Origin: Ensifer sp. USDA 6670
GTDB taxonomy: Bacteria; Pseudomonadota; Alphaproteobacteria; Rhizobiales; Rhizobiaceae
Direction: 5' to 3'
DNA: 64,000 nt
Assembly: GCA_000421085.1 (NCBI GenBank)
Contig: ATWE01000006.1
Location: forward strand, 62,001 to 126,000
Of the stretch, positions 44,357 to 52,672 are shown piece by piece. The notes beneath the pieces are model-generated. The model ran no database searches. It was not told the origin of the DNA and saw only the letters and a program-made list of their open reading frames with translations. The translations under genes and the position numbers were made by a program. Positions within the stretch are counted from its first letter, which is position 1. The number at the start of each line of letters is the position of its first letter.

Positions 44357-45177
44357 CCGACGAAACCACCCACGCGCTCGCATACACGCCGGAAGACCTC
44401 CCGAGAAAGGACAGTTTCCTCAAGCCCCATCGCATCGTGCTGATGCTTCTCTTCGCGGCGCTCGTGGTGGCGGTCGCGGTCTTCATGCGCTGGGACTGGC
44501 TGCCGCGCTACCTGCCGAGGCTCGGCTCCGGCATTCTCGTGAGCCTGGCCATGCTCTTCAGCACGGCGATCCTCGGTTTCCTCCTGGCAGTGCCGCTTGG
44601 CCTTGCCCAAGTGACGGGCCCCTGGTTCTTCAAGGCTCCGGCCCGCATCTTCTGTACCGTTATCCGCGGGACGCCGCTGCTGCTGCAGCTATGGCTTCTC
44701 TATTACGGGCTCGGCTCGCTGTTTCCGCAGTTCCCGGCCATCCGGCAATCCTTTCTCTGGCCCTACCTGCGTGAGGCCTGGCCCTATGGGGTGGCGGCGC
44801 TCACCGTATCCTTCGCCGCCTATGAGGGCGAGGTCATGCGCGGCGCGTTCGCCGGCGTGCCATCCGGGGAGCTGGAGGCCGCCCGTGCCTACGGCATGAG
44901 CCGCTGGACGATGTTCCGGCGCATCTGGCTGCCGCGGGCGATCCACCGCGCGCTGCCCACCCTCAACGGCGAGACCGTGCTGCAGCTGAAGTCCACGCCA
45001 CTCGTCGCGACGATCACCGTCGTCGACGTCTATGCGGTGATCTCGAAGGTGCGGCAGGAAACCTACCTGACCTATGAGCCGCTCCTGCTGCTCGCGGCCA
45101 TCTACATGTGCCTGACCGGCATCCTGGTCGTTGCCTTCCGCTATTTCGAAAACCGCATACCCACCCGTGGTGCCTGA
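44353..45177 (+). CDS. Amino-acid ABC transporter permease 2
   Basis: Second permease of the importer, 274 residues from ATG 44353 inside the previous stop; the longer frame to 43822 is not needed. Seen: a polar N-terminal extension of about 35 residues, a first hydrophobic helix (IVLMLLFAALVVAVAVF), a five-helix core, and the EAA loop GAFAGVPSGELEAARAYGMS. HisM/ArtM-type. One base separates its stop from the amidohydrolase start codon, so import and hydrolysis are co-expressed. Confidence 0.93.
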   Translation: MTDETTHALAYTPEDLPRKDSFLKPHRIVLMLLFAALVVAVAVFMRWDWLPRYLPRLGSGILVSLAMLFSTAILGFLLAVPLGLAQVTGPWFFKAPARIFCTVIRGTPLLLQLWLLYYGLGSLFPQFPAIRQSFLWPYLREAWPYGVAALTVSFAAYEGEVMRGAFAGVPSGELEAARAYGMSRWTMFRRIWLPRAIHRALPTLNGETVLQLKSTPLVATITVVDVYAVISKVRQETYLTYEPLLLLAAIYMCLTGILVVAFRYFENRIPTRGA

Positions 45178-45178
45178 C

Positions 45179-46348
45179 ATGAAGCTCTCGGCCTCCATCG
45201 ACAATGCCATGCCGGAACTCGTCGCCATCCGGCGCGATCTGCACGCCCATCCCGAACTTGGACTCGAAGAAACGCGGACCTCCGCCTTCATCGCCCGTCA
45301 CCTCGAAGAGCTCGGCTATCAGGTGGCGACGGGCATGGCGAAGACGGGCGTGGTCGGCACGCTGAGGTCCGGCACCGGGTCGCGCTCGATCGGCATCCGC
45401 GCCGACATCGATGCGCTGCCTATCCAGGAGGAAACCGGGGTCGCCTATGCAAGCACGAAGCCGGGCCTGATGCATGCCTGCGGTCATGACGGCCACACGG
45501 CGATGCTGCTCGGCGCCGCCCGCGCGCTTGCCGAGCGAAGGAATTTCGACGGCACGATCCACCTCATCTTTCAGCCGGCGGAGGAGAATGCCGGCGGCGC
45601 AAAGATCATGGTCGACGAGGGTCTCTTCGACAGATTTCCCTGCGATGCCGTGTTCGCGCTCCACAACGAACCGAACCTGCCCTTCGGTCAGTTCGCTCTG
45701 CGCGAAGGCCCGATCATGGCGGCGGTCGACGAGGCACGGATCACCGTTCACGGCCGCGGCGGCCACGGCGCCGAACCGCAGGGAACGGCCGATCCGATCG
45801 TCTGCGGCGCCAGCATCGTCATGGCGCTGCAAACCATCGTCGCACGCAACATCCACCCGATGGATCCCTCCGTCGTAACGGTCGGCGCATTTCACGCCGG
45901 CTCGGCGAGCAACATCATCCCCGAGCGCGCGGAGATCGTCGTCGGCATACGCTCCTTCGATCCTGATGTCCGTGACGAGCTCGAACGCCGCATCCGGATG
46001 ATCGCCGAGGCTCAAGCCACAAGCTTCGGCATGCGTGCAGCCGTCGATTACGAGCGAAGCTACGACGCGACGGTCAACCACAAGGCGGAGACGGATTTCC
46101 TCCGCGAGGCCGCCATCCGCTTCGCCGGCGCGGACAAGGTCGTCGATCTCGCCCGGCCGTTCATGGGAAGCGAGGACTTCGCCTATATGCTCCAGGAAAG
46201 ACCCGGCAGCTATTTCTTCCTGGGTTCGCGGGTGACGGGCGAGGAGAAATCGCTCCACCATCCCGGCTATGATTTCAACGACGATCTGCTGCCGATCGGC
46301 GCTGCCTTCTGGACCGAACTCGCCGAGGCCTACCTCGCGCGCCGGTGA
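45179..46348 (+). CDS. M20-family amidohydrolase (N-acyl amino acid hydrolase)
   Basis: Metal-dependent amidohydrolase of 389 residues, cytoplasmic, of the hippurate hydrolase/IAA-amino-acid hydrolase group. Start at ATG 45179, one base after the permease stop. Seen: RRDLHAHPELGLEETRTS, GIRADIDALPIQEETG, metal ligands HACGHDGHTAMLL, HLIFQPAEENAGGA, dimerisation-domain HGRGGHGAEPQGTADPI, and MGSEDFAYMLQERPG. Context suggests cleavage of an imported N-acylated amino acid, whose amino acid may enter the adjacent transaminase/decarboxylase route. Substrate is inferred. Confidence 0.93.
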   Translation: MKLSASIDNAMPELVAIRRDLHAHPELGLEETRTSAFIARHLEELGYQVATGMAKTGVVGTLRSGTGSRSIGIRADIDALPIQEETGVAYASTKPGLMHACGHDGHTAMLLGAARALAERRNFDGTIHLIFQPAEENAGGAKIMVDEGLFDRFPCDAVFALHNEPNLPFGQFALREGPIMAAVDEARITVHGRGGHGAEPQGTADPIVCGASIVMALQTIVARNIHPMDPSVVTVGAFHAGSASNIIPERAEIVVGIRSFDPDVRDELERRIRMIAEAQATSFGMRAAVDYERSYDATVNHKAETDFLREAAIRFAGADKVVDLARPFMGSEDFAYMLQERPGSYFFLGSRVTGEEKSLHHPGYDFNDDLLPIGAAFWTELAEAYLARR

Positions 46349-46443
46349 GGTTGCGGGCGCCCGACAGTTCGACCTGCAATGCGGTTCAAAATGCCGCGCG
46401 CGAACGATTGCCGCAGTGTGACAACGTGGCGATCCGCCCGTCA

Positions 46444-46457
46444 TTGACCTTTGGCAA
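46444..46457 (+). promoter_or_regulatory. FixK/FNR-like box upstream of cydAB
   Basis: TTGACCTTTGGCAA matches the dyad TTGAC-N4-GTCAA at all but one of the ten conserved positions. It lies 94 bases before the cydA start, a sensible activator position. Low-oxygen control by FixK/FNR-type regulators is common for terminal oxidases in rhizobia; binding here is inferred from one imperfect site. Confidence 0.4.
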
Positions 46458-46550
46458 TATTGCGTCAGATTCAATCACACGATGCAGATCGCAAACGTCA
46501 GACGCCCCTCGCGTCTGAGCTTGCGGTTTCCGCCTGAAAGGATCAGCGCC

Positions 46551-47963
46551 GTGTTCGAAGCTTTTGACGCAACTGTCCTTGCACGCATACAGTTCGCCTT
46601 CACCGTCTCCTTCCACATCATCTTCCCGGCCTTCTCCATCGGGCTTGCCAGCTATCTGGCCGTTCTCGAAGCGCTCTGGCTCTGGAAGAAGGACGAGGTC
46701 TATCTGGAGCTCTTCAACTTCTGGAAGACGATCTTTGCCGTCGCTTTCGGCATGGGCGTCGTCTCCGGCATCGTCATGTCCTATCAGTTCGGCACCAACT
46801 GGAGCGTGTTTTCCGACAAGGCCGGGCCGGTAATCGGGCCGTTGATGGGCTATGAGGTACTGACCGCCTTCTTCCTGGAAGCGGGCTTTCTCGGCGTCAT
46901 GCTTTTCGGCCTCAACCGCGTCGGCCCGAAGCTGCATTTTTTCGCAACCGCGATGGTCGCGCTCGGCACGCTGATCTCGGCCACCTGGATCCTCGCGGTG
47001 AACTCCTGGATGCAGACGCCCGCCGGCTTCTCCGTCAACGAGGCCGGGCAGTTCACTCCCGACGACTGGTGGGCGGTGATCTTCAATCCGTCTTTCCCGT
47101 ATCGGCTGACGCACATGGTGCTCGCCGCCTATCTGACGACGGCCTTCGTCGTCGGCGCCTGCGGGGCGTGGCACCTCCTGCGCAACACCGCTCCGCGGCG
47201 CGCCCGCACGATGTTCTCGATGGCCATGTGGATGGCGGCGATCGTCGCGCCGATCCAGATCTTCGCCGGCGACCAGCACGGGCTCAACACGCTCGAACAT
47301 CAGCCGGCAAAGGTAATGGCGATGGAAGGTCATTATCAAAGCCATCCGGAAGGCGCGCCGCTGATCCTCTTCGGCTTGCCGAACTCCGCCGAAAAGCGCG
47401 TCGACTACGCGCTCGAGATCCCGAAGCTTTCTAGCCTGATCCTGAAGCACTCGCTCGATGCGCCGCTTGCCGGTCTCGACACCATACCCGAGGACCGGCA
47501 CCCGCCGGTCGCCATCGTCTTCTGGTCGTTTCGCGTGATGGTGGCGATCGGCTTCGCCATGCTCGGTCTCGGCCTCTGGAGCCTCTGGTGTCGGCTGCGC
47601 GGCACGCTCGACACGAATGCCGCGCTCCATCGCGCGGCGGTGCTCATGGGCCCGGCGGGCTTCGTGGCGGTGCTTGCCGGCTGGATCACGACGGAGGTCG
47701 GGCGGCAGCCCTACACGATCTATGGGCACCTTTTAACGGCGGACTCGATTTCCCCGATCGCAGCGCCGGCTGTCGGCGCCTCGCTCGTCGCCTTCATCAT
47801 CGTCTATTTCCTCGTTTTCGGCGCCGGCACCTTCTACATCCTGCGGCTGATGGCACGTCTGCCGCGCGATACGATGCCGGAACTCGACGAAGGACCCTTG
47901 CGCACGGCCGGAGTGACGCCCGGGCCGGCAACAGCCAACCAGGGAGGCCATCATGGCCATTGA
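46551..47963 (+). CDS. cydA: Cytochrome bd-type (cyanide-insensitive) quinol oxidase subunit I
   Basis: Membrane subunit carrying the hemes of a bd-type terminal oxidase that reduces oxygen using quinol. GTG 46551 with AAAGGA eight bases upstream gives the standard N-terminus (VFEAFDATVLARIQFAFTVS); the longer frame from 46482 adds 23 unlikely residues. 470 residues. Seen: heme-ligand His22 (SFHIIFPAFSIGLASY), GFLGVMLFGLNRVGPKLHF, NSWMQTPAGF, and GRQPYTIYGHLLTADSISP. The Q-loop region is short, as in the CIO/CioA branch rather than E. coli CydA. Followed by cydB and a tiny third gene. Confidence 0.94.
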   Translation: MFEAFDATVLARIQFAFTVSFHIIFPAFSIGLASYLAVLEALWLWKKDEVYLELFNFWKTIFAVAFGMGVVSGIVMSYQFGTNWSVFSDKAGPVIGPLMGYEVLTAFFLEAGFLGVMLFGLNRVGPKLHFFATAMVALGTLISATWILAVNSWMQTPAGFSVNEAGQFTPDDWWAVIFNPSFPYRLTHMVLAAYLTTAFVVGACGAWHLLRNTAPRRARTMFSMAMWMAAIVAPIQIFAGDQHGLNTLEHQPAKVMAMEGHYQSHPEGAPLILFGLPNSAEKRVDYALEIPKLSSLILKHSLDAPLAGLDTIPEDRHPPVAIVFWSFRVMVAIGFAMLGLGLWSLWCRLRGTLDTNAALHRAAVLMGPAGFVAVLAGWITTEVGRQPYTIYGHLLTADSISPIAAPAVGASLVAFIIVYFLVFGAGTFYILRLMARLPRDTMPELDEGPLRTAGVTPGPATANQGGHHGH

Positions 47964-48957
47964 TCTGCCACTGATCTGGGCCGCGATCATCGCCTTTGCG
48001 GTGCTTGCCTATGTCGTTCTCGACGGTTTCGACCTCGGCGTCGGGATATTGTTTCCGTTTTTCCGCGAGAAGCATGACCGCGACGTGATGATGAACTCCG
48101 TGGCCCCCGTATGGGACGGCAATGAAACCTGGCTCGTGCTCGGCGGCGGAGGGTTGCTCGCCGTGTTTCCGCTCGCCTATGCGACCATCCTGCCCGCGCT
48201 TTACGCGCCCATAATCGCCATGCTGATCGGCCTCATCTTCCGCGGCGTGGCTTTCGAGTACCGCTGGCGCACGCAGCGCGGCGAATTCCTGTGGAACTGG
48301 GCCTTTGCGGGCGGATCGATGCTCGCTGCCTTCGCGCAAGGCCTTGCGCTCGGCGCGCTCGTGCAGGGCATCCCGGTCGAGAACCGGGCCTATGTCGGCG
48401 GCTGGTGGGACTGGCTGACGCCGTTTTCAATCGCAACCGGGCTGGCGATCGTGATCGGCTATGCGCTTCTCGGAGCGACCTGGCTGGTGATGAAGACCCG
48501 TGGCGAGCTCGCCGAACGCGCACGTGGCATCGCGCTTCGAACAGCTCTCGCAACGGTCGCGGCGATGGGCATCGTAAGCCTCTGGACGCCGTTTCTCGAC
48601 CCGGTCTACCTGGAGCGCTGGTTCGGCTGGCCAACGGCGATTTTCAGCGTCATCGTGCCGCTGCTGGTCCTCGGCTGCCTATACCTTCTTCTCAAAGGCA
48701 TCCGCAACCGGCACGATGTCCAGCCCTTCATCGCCGCGCTCGGCCTGTTCGTGCTCGGCTATATCGGCATCGGCATCAGCTTCTATCCGTACATGGTGCC
48801 GCCTTCGCTGACGATCTGGGATGCGGCCGCGCCGGCCGAGAGCCTCGCCTTCCTGCTCGTCGGCGCTCTTGTCCTGGTGCCGATGATTCTCGCCTATACC
48901 GCCTATGCCTACTGGGTCTTCCGCGGCAAGGTCGATCCGGAGGAGGGTTACCATTGA
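47953..48957 (+). CDS. cydB: Cytochrome bd-type quinol oxidase subunit II
   Basis: Partner subunit of the oxidase, 334 residues with about eight transmembrane helices. Seen: LIWAAIIAFAVLAYVVLDGF, DGFDLGVGILFPF, NSVAPVWDGNETWLVLGGGG and FRGVAFEYRWR, the CydB signature segments. The start overlaps the cydA end by 11 bases and its stop overlaps the next start (TTGA). Binds no heme itself in this family but stabilises subunit I. Confidence 0.96.
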   Translation: MAIDLPLIWAAIIAFAVLAYVVLDGFDLGVGILFPFFREKHDRDVMMNSVAPVWDGNETWLVLGGGGLLAVFPLAYATILPALYAPIIAMLIGLIFRGVAFEYRWRTQRGEFLWNWAFAGGSMLAAFAQGLALGALVQGIPVENRAYVGGWWDWLTPFSIATGLAIVIGYALLGATWLVMKTRGELAERARGIALRTALATVAAMGIVSLWTPFLDPVYLERWFGWPTAIFSVIVPLLVLGCLYLLLKGIRNRHDVQPFIAALGLFVLGYIGIGISFYPYMVPPSLTIWDAAAPAESLAFLLVGALVLVPMILAYTAYAYWVFRGKVDPEEGYH

Positions 48958-49070
48958 CGCGCTCCGGCGGCACTGCCCGCAAGCTTCTCTGGTTCGTGGG
49001 CCTATGGGCTGCCGGCGTCGCGGCGGTCAGCATCGTCGGTCTTGCGATCAAGCTTGCTCTCGGCGCCTGA
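48954..49070 (+). CDS. 38-residue DUF2474-like third gene of the bd oxidase operon
   Basis: Very small single-pass membrane protein. It starts at TTG 48954, whose last two bases belong to the cydB stop, with a GGAGG ribosome site in the end of cydB. Seen: MTRSGGTARK then one helix (LLWFVGLWAAGVAAVSIVGL) and a short tail. In cyanide-insensitive bd operons a DUF2474 gene usually follows cydB, in the place of CydX. Too short for automatic length cut-offs. Likely stabilises the oxidase complex. Confidence 0.8.
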   Translation: MTRSGGTARKLLWFVGLWAAGVAAVSIVGLAIKLALGA

Positions 49071-49191
49071 AAGTCCCCGCTGCAGCGCAGCCGCCACGCT
49101 GCGTCGGTTTAACCCCTTCTCAGCCAGCGTCCCCTTTGCTAGCAGTTCGGCGCGATCAAATGGAGCGGCCTCCGCTCCGCGAGGACCCGAC

Positions 49192-49497
49192 ATGCAGAAA
49201 ACACCGGCAGAATGCACGACGATGGCCGATATACGTGCGGAGATCGATCGGCTCGACCGCGCTTTGATGGCGCTTTTCGCCGAACGCTGGGGCTATATCG
49301 AGCGCGCCGCGGAGATCAAACGCCCGCTCAACCTGAAGGCCGACATCCCGGCACGGGTGGCGGAGGTGAAGGAAAACGCGCGCCGCAACGCGGTCGAGCT
49401 CGGCCTCGATCCGGACTTCTACGAACGATTCTGGGGACAACTCGTCGAGCGTGCGATTGCGCATGAGCGAAAGCTGCTCGGAGAGGACGACGCCTGA
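49192..49497 (+). CDS. AroQ-type chorismate mutase family protein
   Basis: 101-residue all-helical protein starting at ATG 49192 with a GAGGA site. Seen: TMADIRAEIDRLDRALMALF, ERWGYIERAAEIKR, and FYERFWGQLVERAIAHERKL, matching the AroQ fold with its Arg/Lys/Glu active-site pattern. The RWGYIERAAEIK segment is closest in style to the PchB-like isochorismate pyruvate-lyase/chorismate mutase group. No other aromatic or siderophore genes are adjacent, so mutase activity is the safer guess. Confidence 0.85.
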   Translation: MQKTPAECTTMADIRAEIDRLDRALMALFAERWGYIERAAEIKRPLNLKADIPARVAEVKENARRNAVELGLDPDFYERFWGQLVERAIAHERKLLGEDDA

Positions 49498-49515
49498 AGG
49501 CTTCAGCCAAAGGGC

Positions 49516-50544
49516 TCATCCGTTGGCGATCAACGGCTCGTCCTGTTCCTCGTCGAAGCTGTTCTTGCGGCCGAGATGGCTTTCCCAGTCGAAGGCGCTC
49601 CGCACGATGTGCTCGAGGCTCGCATGGGTCGGGACCCAATCGAGCTTCAGCCGGGCGACGGACGGGTCCGCGACTATTTGCGCCGGATCGCCCGGGCGCC
49701 GCGGCGCGTAGTCCACCATAAAATCGCGGCCGGAAACCTGGCGCACGGTATCGAGCACCTGCAGCACAGAGAAGCCGTGACCGTAGCCGCAATTCGCAAC
49801 CAGCGGTTCACCGCCAGCCCGCAGATAGGCGAGCGCACTCCTGTGTGCCGCCACGAGGTCACTCACATGGATATAGTCTCTGACGCCGGTACCGTCCGCC
49901 GTCGGATAGTCCGTGCCCAAGATATCGACCTTCCGGCGCCTCCCGAGCGCCGCCTCGCAGGCGACCTTGATCAGATGCGTGGCGCCGAACGTGGACTGGC
50001 CGGCGCGACCGAGCGGGTCGGCCCCGGCCACGTTGAAATAGCGCAAGGCGGCAAAGCGGAAATCATGCGCGGCCGCAGCGTCCTGCAGCATCATCTCCGA
50101 CATCAGCTTGGAGCGGCCGTAAGGGCTTTGGGGCCGAAGGGCGGCCGTCTCGCGGACCGGGTCGGGCGTGTCCTGGGTTCCATAGACGGCCGCGGTCGAA
50201 GAAAAGACGAAATGGCGAACACCGGCCTCGACCGTTGCCGCGATGAGCGTGCGGGTATTGGCCGTATTGTTCTCATAATAGGCAAGCGGGTTGGCGACCG
50301 ATTCCGGTACGACGGCCGAGCCCGCGAAATGGACGACCGAGTCGATGTCGTTATCGGCAAAGACCCGCTGGAGCAGCGCCCGGTCACCGACATCGCCGAA
50401 GTAGAAGCGCGCCTCCGGTGCGACCGCCCAGCGAAATCCTGTCGACAGATGGTCGAGCACCACCACCGCTTCGCCGCCGTCGAGCAACGACCAAACCATG
50501 TGGCTGCCGATATAACCTGCCCCGCCTGTTACCAATACGGCCAT
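49516..50544 (-). CDS. galE: UDP-glucose 4-epimerase
   Basis: Interconverts UDP-glucose and UDP-galactose, supplying galactose for surface polysaccharides; 342 residues from ATG 50544. Seen: NAD-binding TGGAGYIGSHMV, DHLSTGFRWAV, SSTAAVYGTQD, catalytic PYGRSKLMSEMM (YxxxK), RYFNVAGADPLGRAG, and RDYIHVSDLVAAH. Normal length. It could serve the capsule or other polysaccharides. Sinorhizobium also has exoB of this family in its exo cluster; this copy is not in such a cluster. Confidence 0.93.
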   Translation of the reverse strand: MAVLVTGGAGYIGSHMVWSLLDGGEAVVVLDHLSTGFRWAVAPEARFYFGDVGDRALLQRVFADNDIDSVVHFAGSAVVPESVANPLAYYENNTANTRTLIAATVEAGVRHFVFSSTAAVYGTQDTPDPVRETAALRPQSPYGRSKLMSEMMLQDAAAAHDFRFAALRYFNVAGADPLGRAGQSTFGATHLIKVACEAALGRRRKVDILGTDYPTADGTGVRDYIHVSDLVAAHRSALAYLRAGGEPLVANCGYGHGFSVLQVLDTVRQVSGRDFMVDYAPRRPGDPAQIVADPSVARLKLDWVPTHASLEHIVRSAFDWESHLGRKNSFDEEQDEPLIANG

Positions 50545-50725
50545 TTCCCGTCCCCTGTCGCCCATATGTGCGGGATCAGAAGAGACGAGTTCGCGTTTCA
50601 GAAATGGTAAATCGGGGCGGTGCTCGCCGGCACGCGGCGCCTATTCTCGGTTGTGTGGTTAAGGGTCCGCCGCACCGGTCGCTCGAATTTTACCGATTGG
50701 CTGCACCGTCGCCGAAAATGCCCCG

Positions 50726-51892
50726 TCAGCGGCTGAGGATGTAGCGCTGCAGGCGCTCTGCGGCCTCGGCGACCTGGAGCGGATCGCGCAGGAAGCAGGC
50801 GCGCATGAAAAGCGCTCCGCCGTCGCCGAAGGCCGTCCCCGGCGCCAGGCCGACGCCCGTCCGGTCGACGATGTCGAGCGCCGCGGCCCGCGAGTCGGTG
50901 ACGCCGTCGATCTTCAGGAAGGCGTAGAGCGCGCCATCGGGTTTCAGCGTTTCGACGCGGTTGGTCGCGATCAGCGCGTCGCAGAGCGTATCGCGGTTGC
51001 GCTTCGCCTTGGCAATGTTCTCGTCGACGAAGCCGTCGCCCTCATCGAGCGCGACGACTGCCCCGCGCTGCATGAACTGTGCGACACCGGATGTCGAATA
51101 CTGGATGAGATTTTCGAGCACCTGCCCCATCGCCGGCGGCGCCACGATCCACCCGACACGCCAGCCGGTCATGGACCAGTTCTTGGAAAAGGAATTGACG
51201 AAGAGGATGCGGTCATCCTCCTCCATCACATCGAGGAAGGACGGCGCCCGGCCGCCGAGATAATAATAGAGCGCGTAGATCTCGTCGGCGATGATCCAGA
51301 GTCCATGTTTGCGCGCGAGCGCCAGAATGGCCTTGAGATCGTCGTGGGTTGCGGTCCAGCCGGTCGGGTTGGACGGCGTGTTGATGAAAAGCGCCCGCGT
51401 CCTCTCTCCGATCGCCGCCTGAAGGCGTTCGGGATCGAGCTGCCATTTGCCGCCTTCGAATTGCAACGGAACGGCGACCGGGCGAACGCTGGAGAGGTCC
51501 GCAGCGGCCGCGAAATTCGGCCAGGCGGGCGTCAGCAGGACCACCTCGTCGCCGGGAGCGCCTACCGCCTCGATTGCAAGCTTGATCGCCTGCATTCCCG
51601 AACCGGTAACATAGAAATTCTCGGGCGAAAGCGCCTTCTGGAACCGGCGCTGGTAATAGCGAACCAGCGCCTCGCGCAGCGGCGGGATGCCCCGCTGCCA
51701 GGTGTAGAAGGTCTCGCCTGCCATCAACGCGTCGGCCGCCGCGCGACTGACGAAATCCGGCGTCGGCAGATCACCTTCGCCGACCCAGAGCGGGATCAGT
51801 CCTTCACGCCCGCGCGCATAGTTGACCACTTCGACGATGCCGCTTTCGGGTGCTGCCGTCGCGCGGAGGCTGAGACTGGTCATGATCGTCAT
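50726..51892 (-). CDS. Class I/II PLP aminotransferase
   Basis: Aminotransferase of 388 residues, start ATG 51892 with AGGAG seven bases upstream. Seen: LWVGEGDLPTPDFV, YTWQRGIPPLREALVRYY, TPAWPNFAAAADLS, NTPSNPTGWTA, ADEIYALYYYL, PLP lysine in NSFSKNWSMTGWRVGW, and the C-terminal arginine region (FMRACFLRDP). Aspartate/aromatic-type fold group; substrate not determined. It is a single gene between galE and mscL. Confidence 0.92.
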   Translation of the reverse strand: MTIMTSLSLRATAAPESGIVEVVNYARGREGLIPLWVGEGDLPTPDFVSRAAADALMAGETFYTWQRGIPPLREALVRYYQRRFQKALSPENFYVTGSGMQAIKLAIEAVGAPGDEVVLLTPAWPNFAAAADLSSVRPVAVPLQFEGGKWQLDPERLQAAIGERTRALFINTPSNPTGWTATHDDLKAILALARKHGLWIIADEIYALYYYLGGRAPSFLDVMEEDDRILFVNSFSKNWSMTGWRVGWIVAPPAMGQVLENLIQYSTSGVAQFMQRGAVVALDEGDGFVDENIAKAKRNRDTLCDALIATNRVETLKPDGALYAFLKIDGVTDSRAAALDIVDRTGVGLAPGTAFGDGGALFMRACFLRDPLQVAEAAERLQRYILSR

Positions 51893-52025
51893 CGGCGAGC
51901 TCCTGATTGCCCGCCGTTTCTAGACGCTTTGGCGTCGGCGATCACGCGAATTTCTCTGACCTGTTTATCGAATTCTGTGATGTTTCCGTCACCCGGGAGC
52001 CCCGGACCGCCGAGTGACCCGCGTC

Positions 52026-52454
52026 TCAGGCGCGCTGCTTCAGAAGATCGCGAATTTCGGAGAGAAGCAGGATGTCCTGCGGCGGCGGTGCGGCCGGCGC
52101 CGGCGCCTTATCCCTTTCGACCGAAGCACGCGCGCGATTCACGAGCTTGATCAGCAGGAAGATGATCCAGGCGAGGATCAGGAAGTTGATGAGCACCGTG
52201 ATGAAATTGCCATAGGCAAAGACCGCGCCCTGTTCGCGTGCGGCTGCCAGCGTCGGCGCAGTGACATTGGCGGAGAGCGGCAGGAAATAATTGGAGAAGT
52301 CGAAGCCGCCGCCGGTGATCGCTCCCACGATCGGCATGACGAGGTCGTTGACGACCGAATCGACAATCTTGCTAAAGGCCGCACCGATGATCACGCCGAC
52401 CGCAAGGTCCATGACGTTGCCGCGGGCGATAAACTCCTTGAATTCGTTCAGCAT
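52026..52454 (-). CDS. mscL: Large-conductance mechanosensitive channel
   Basis: Pentameric inner-membrane channel that opens under osmotic downshock; 142 residues from ATG 52454 (GAGAGG site). Seen: [20 protein letters not shown], first helix with [20 protein letters not shown], periplasmic loop, second helix ([20 protein letters not shown]), and a C-terminal bundle with [15 protein letters not shown]. Normal size. Divergent from the histidine kinase gene. Confidence 0.97.
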   Translation of the reverse strand: MLNEFKEFIARGNVMDLAVGVIIGAAFSKIVDSVVNDLVMPIVGAITGGGFDFSNYFLPLSANVTAPTLAAAREQGAVFAYGNFITVLINFLILAWIIFLLIKLVNRARASVERDKAPAPAAPPPQDILLLSEIRDLLKQRA

Positions 52455-52672
52455 GCCTCTCTCCGTGGAAATCCCCCGAACGGTCGCCCGCACCTGTCTT
52501 GCACGGCAACCGCCGGTAGGAATCTAGACCAAAGCCCCGCGTGAGGAAATCGCACTCCTTGCGTTTGGTCAAGCGCCGCGGATATCGGCGCGTTATCTTG
52601 AACTTAAGACTGATGCACCGCCGATTTCCAACCAAATGGACTTGCCCTATGCTGGCAGCGGAGGAGTGAGGC

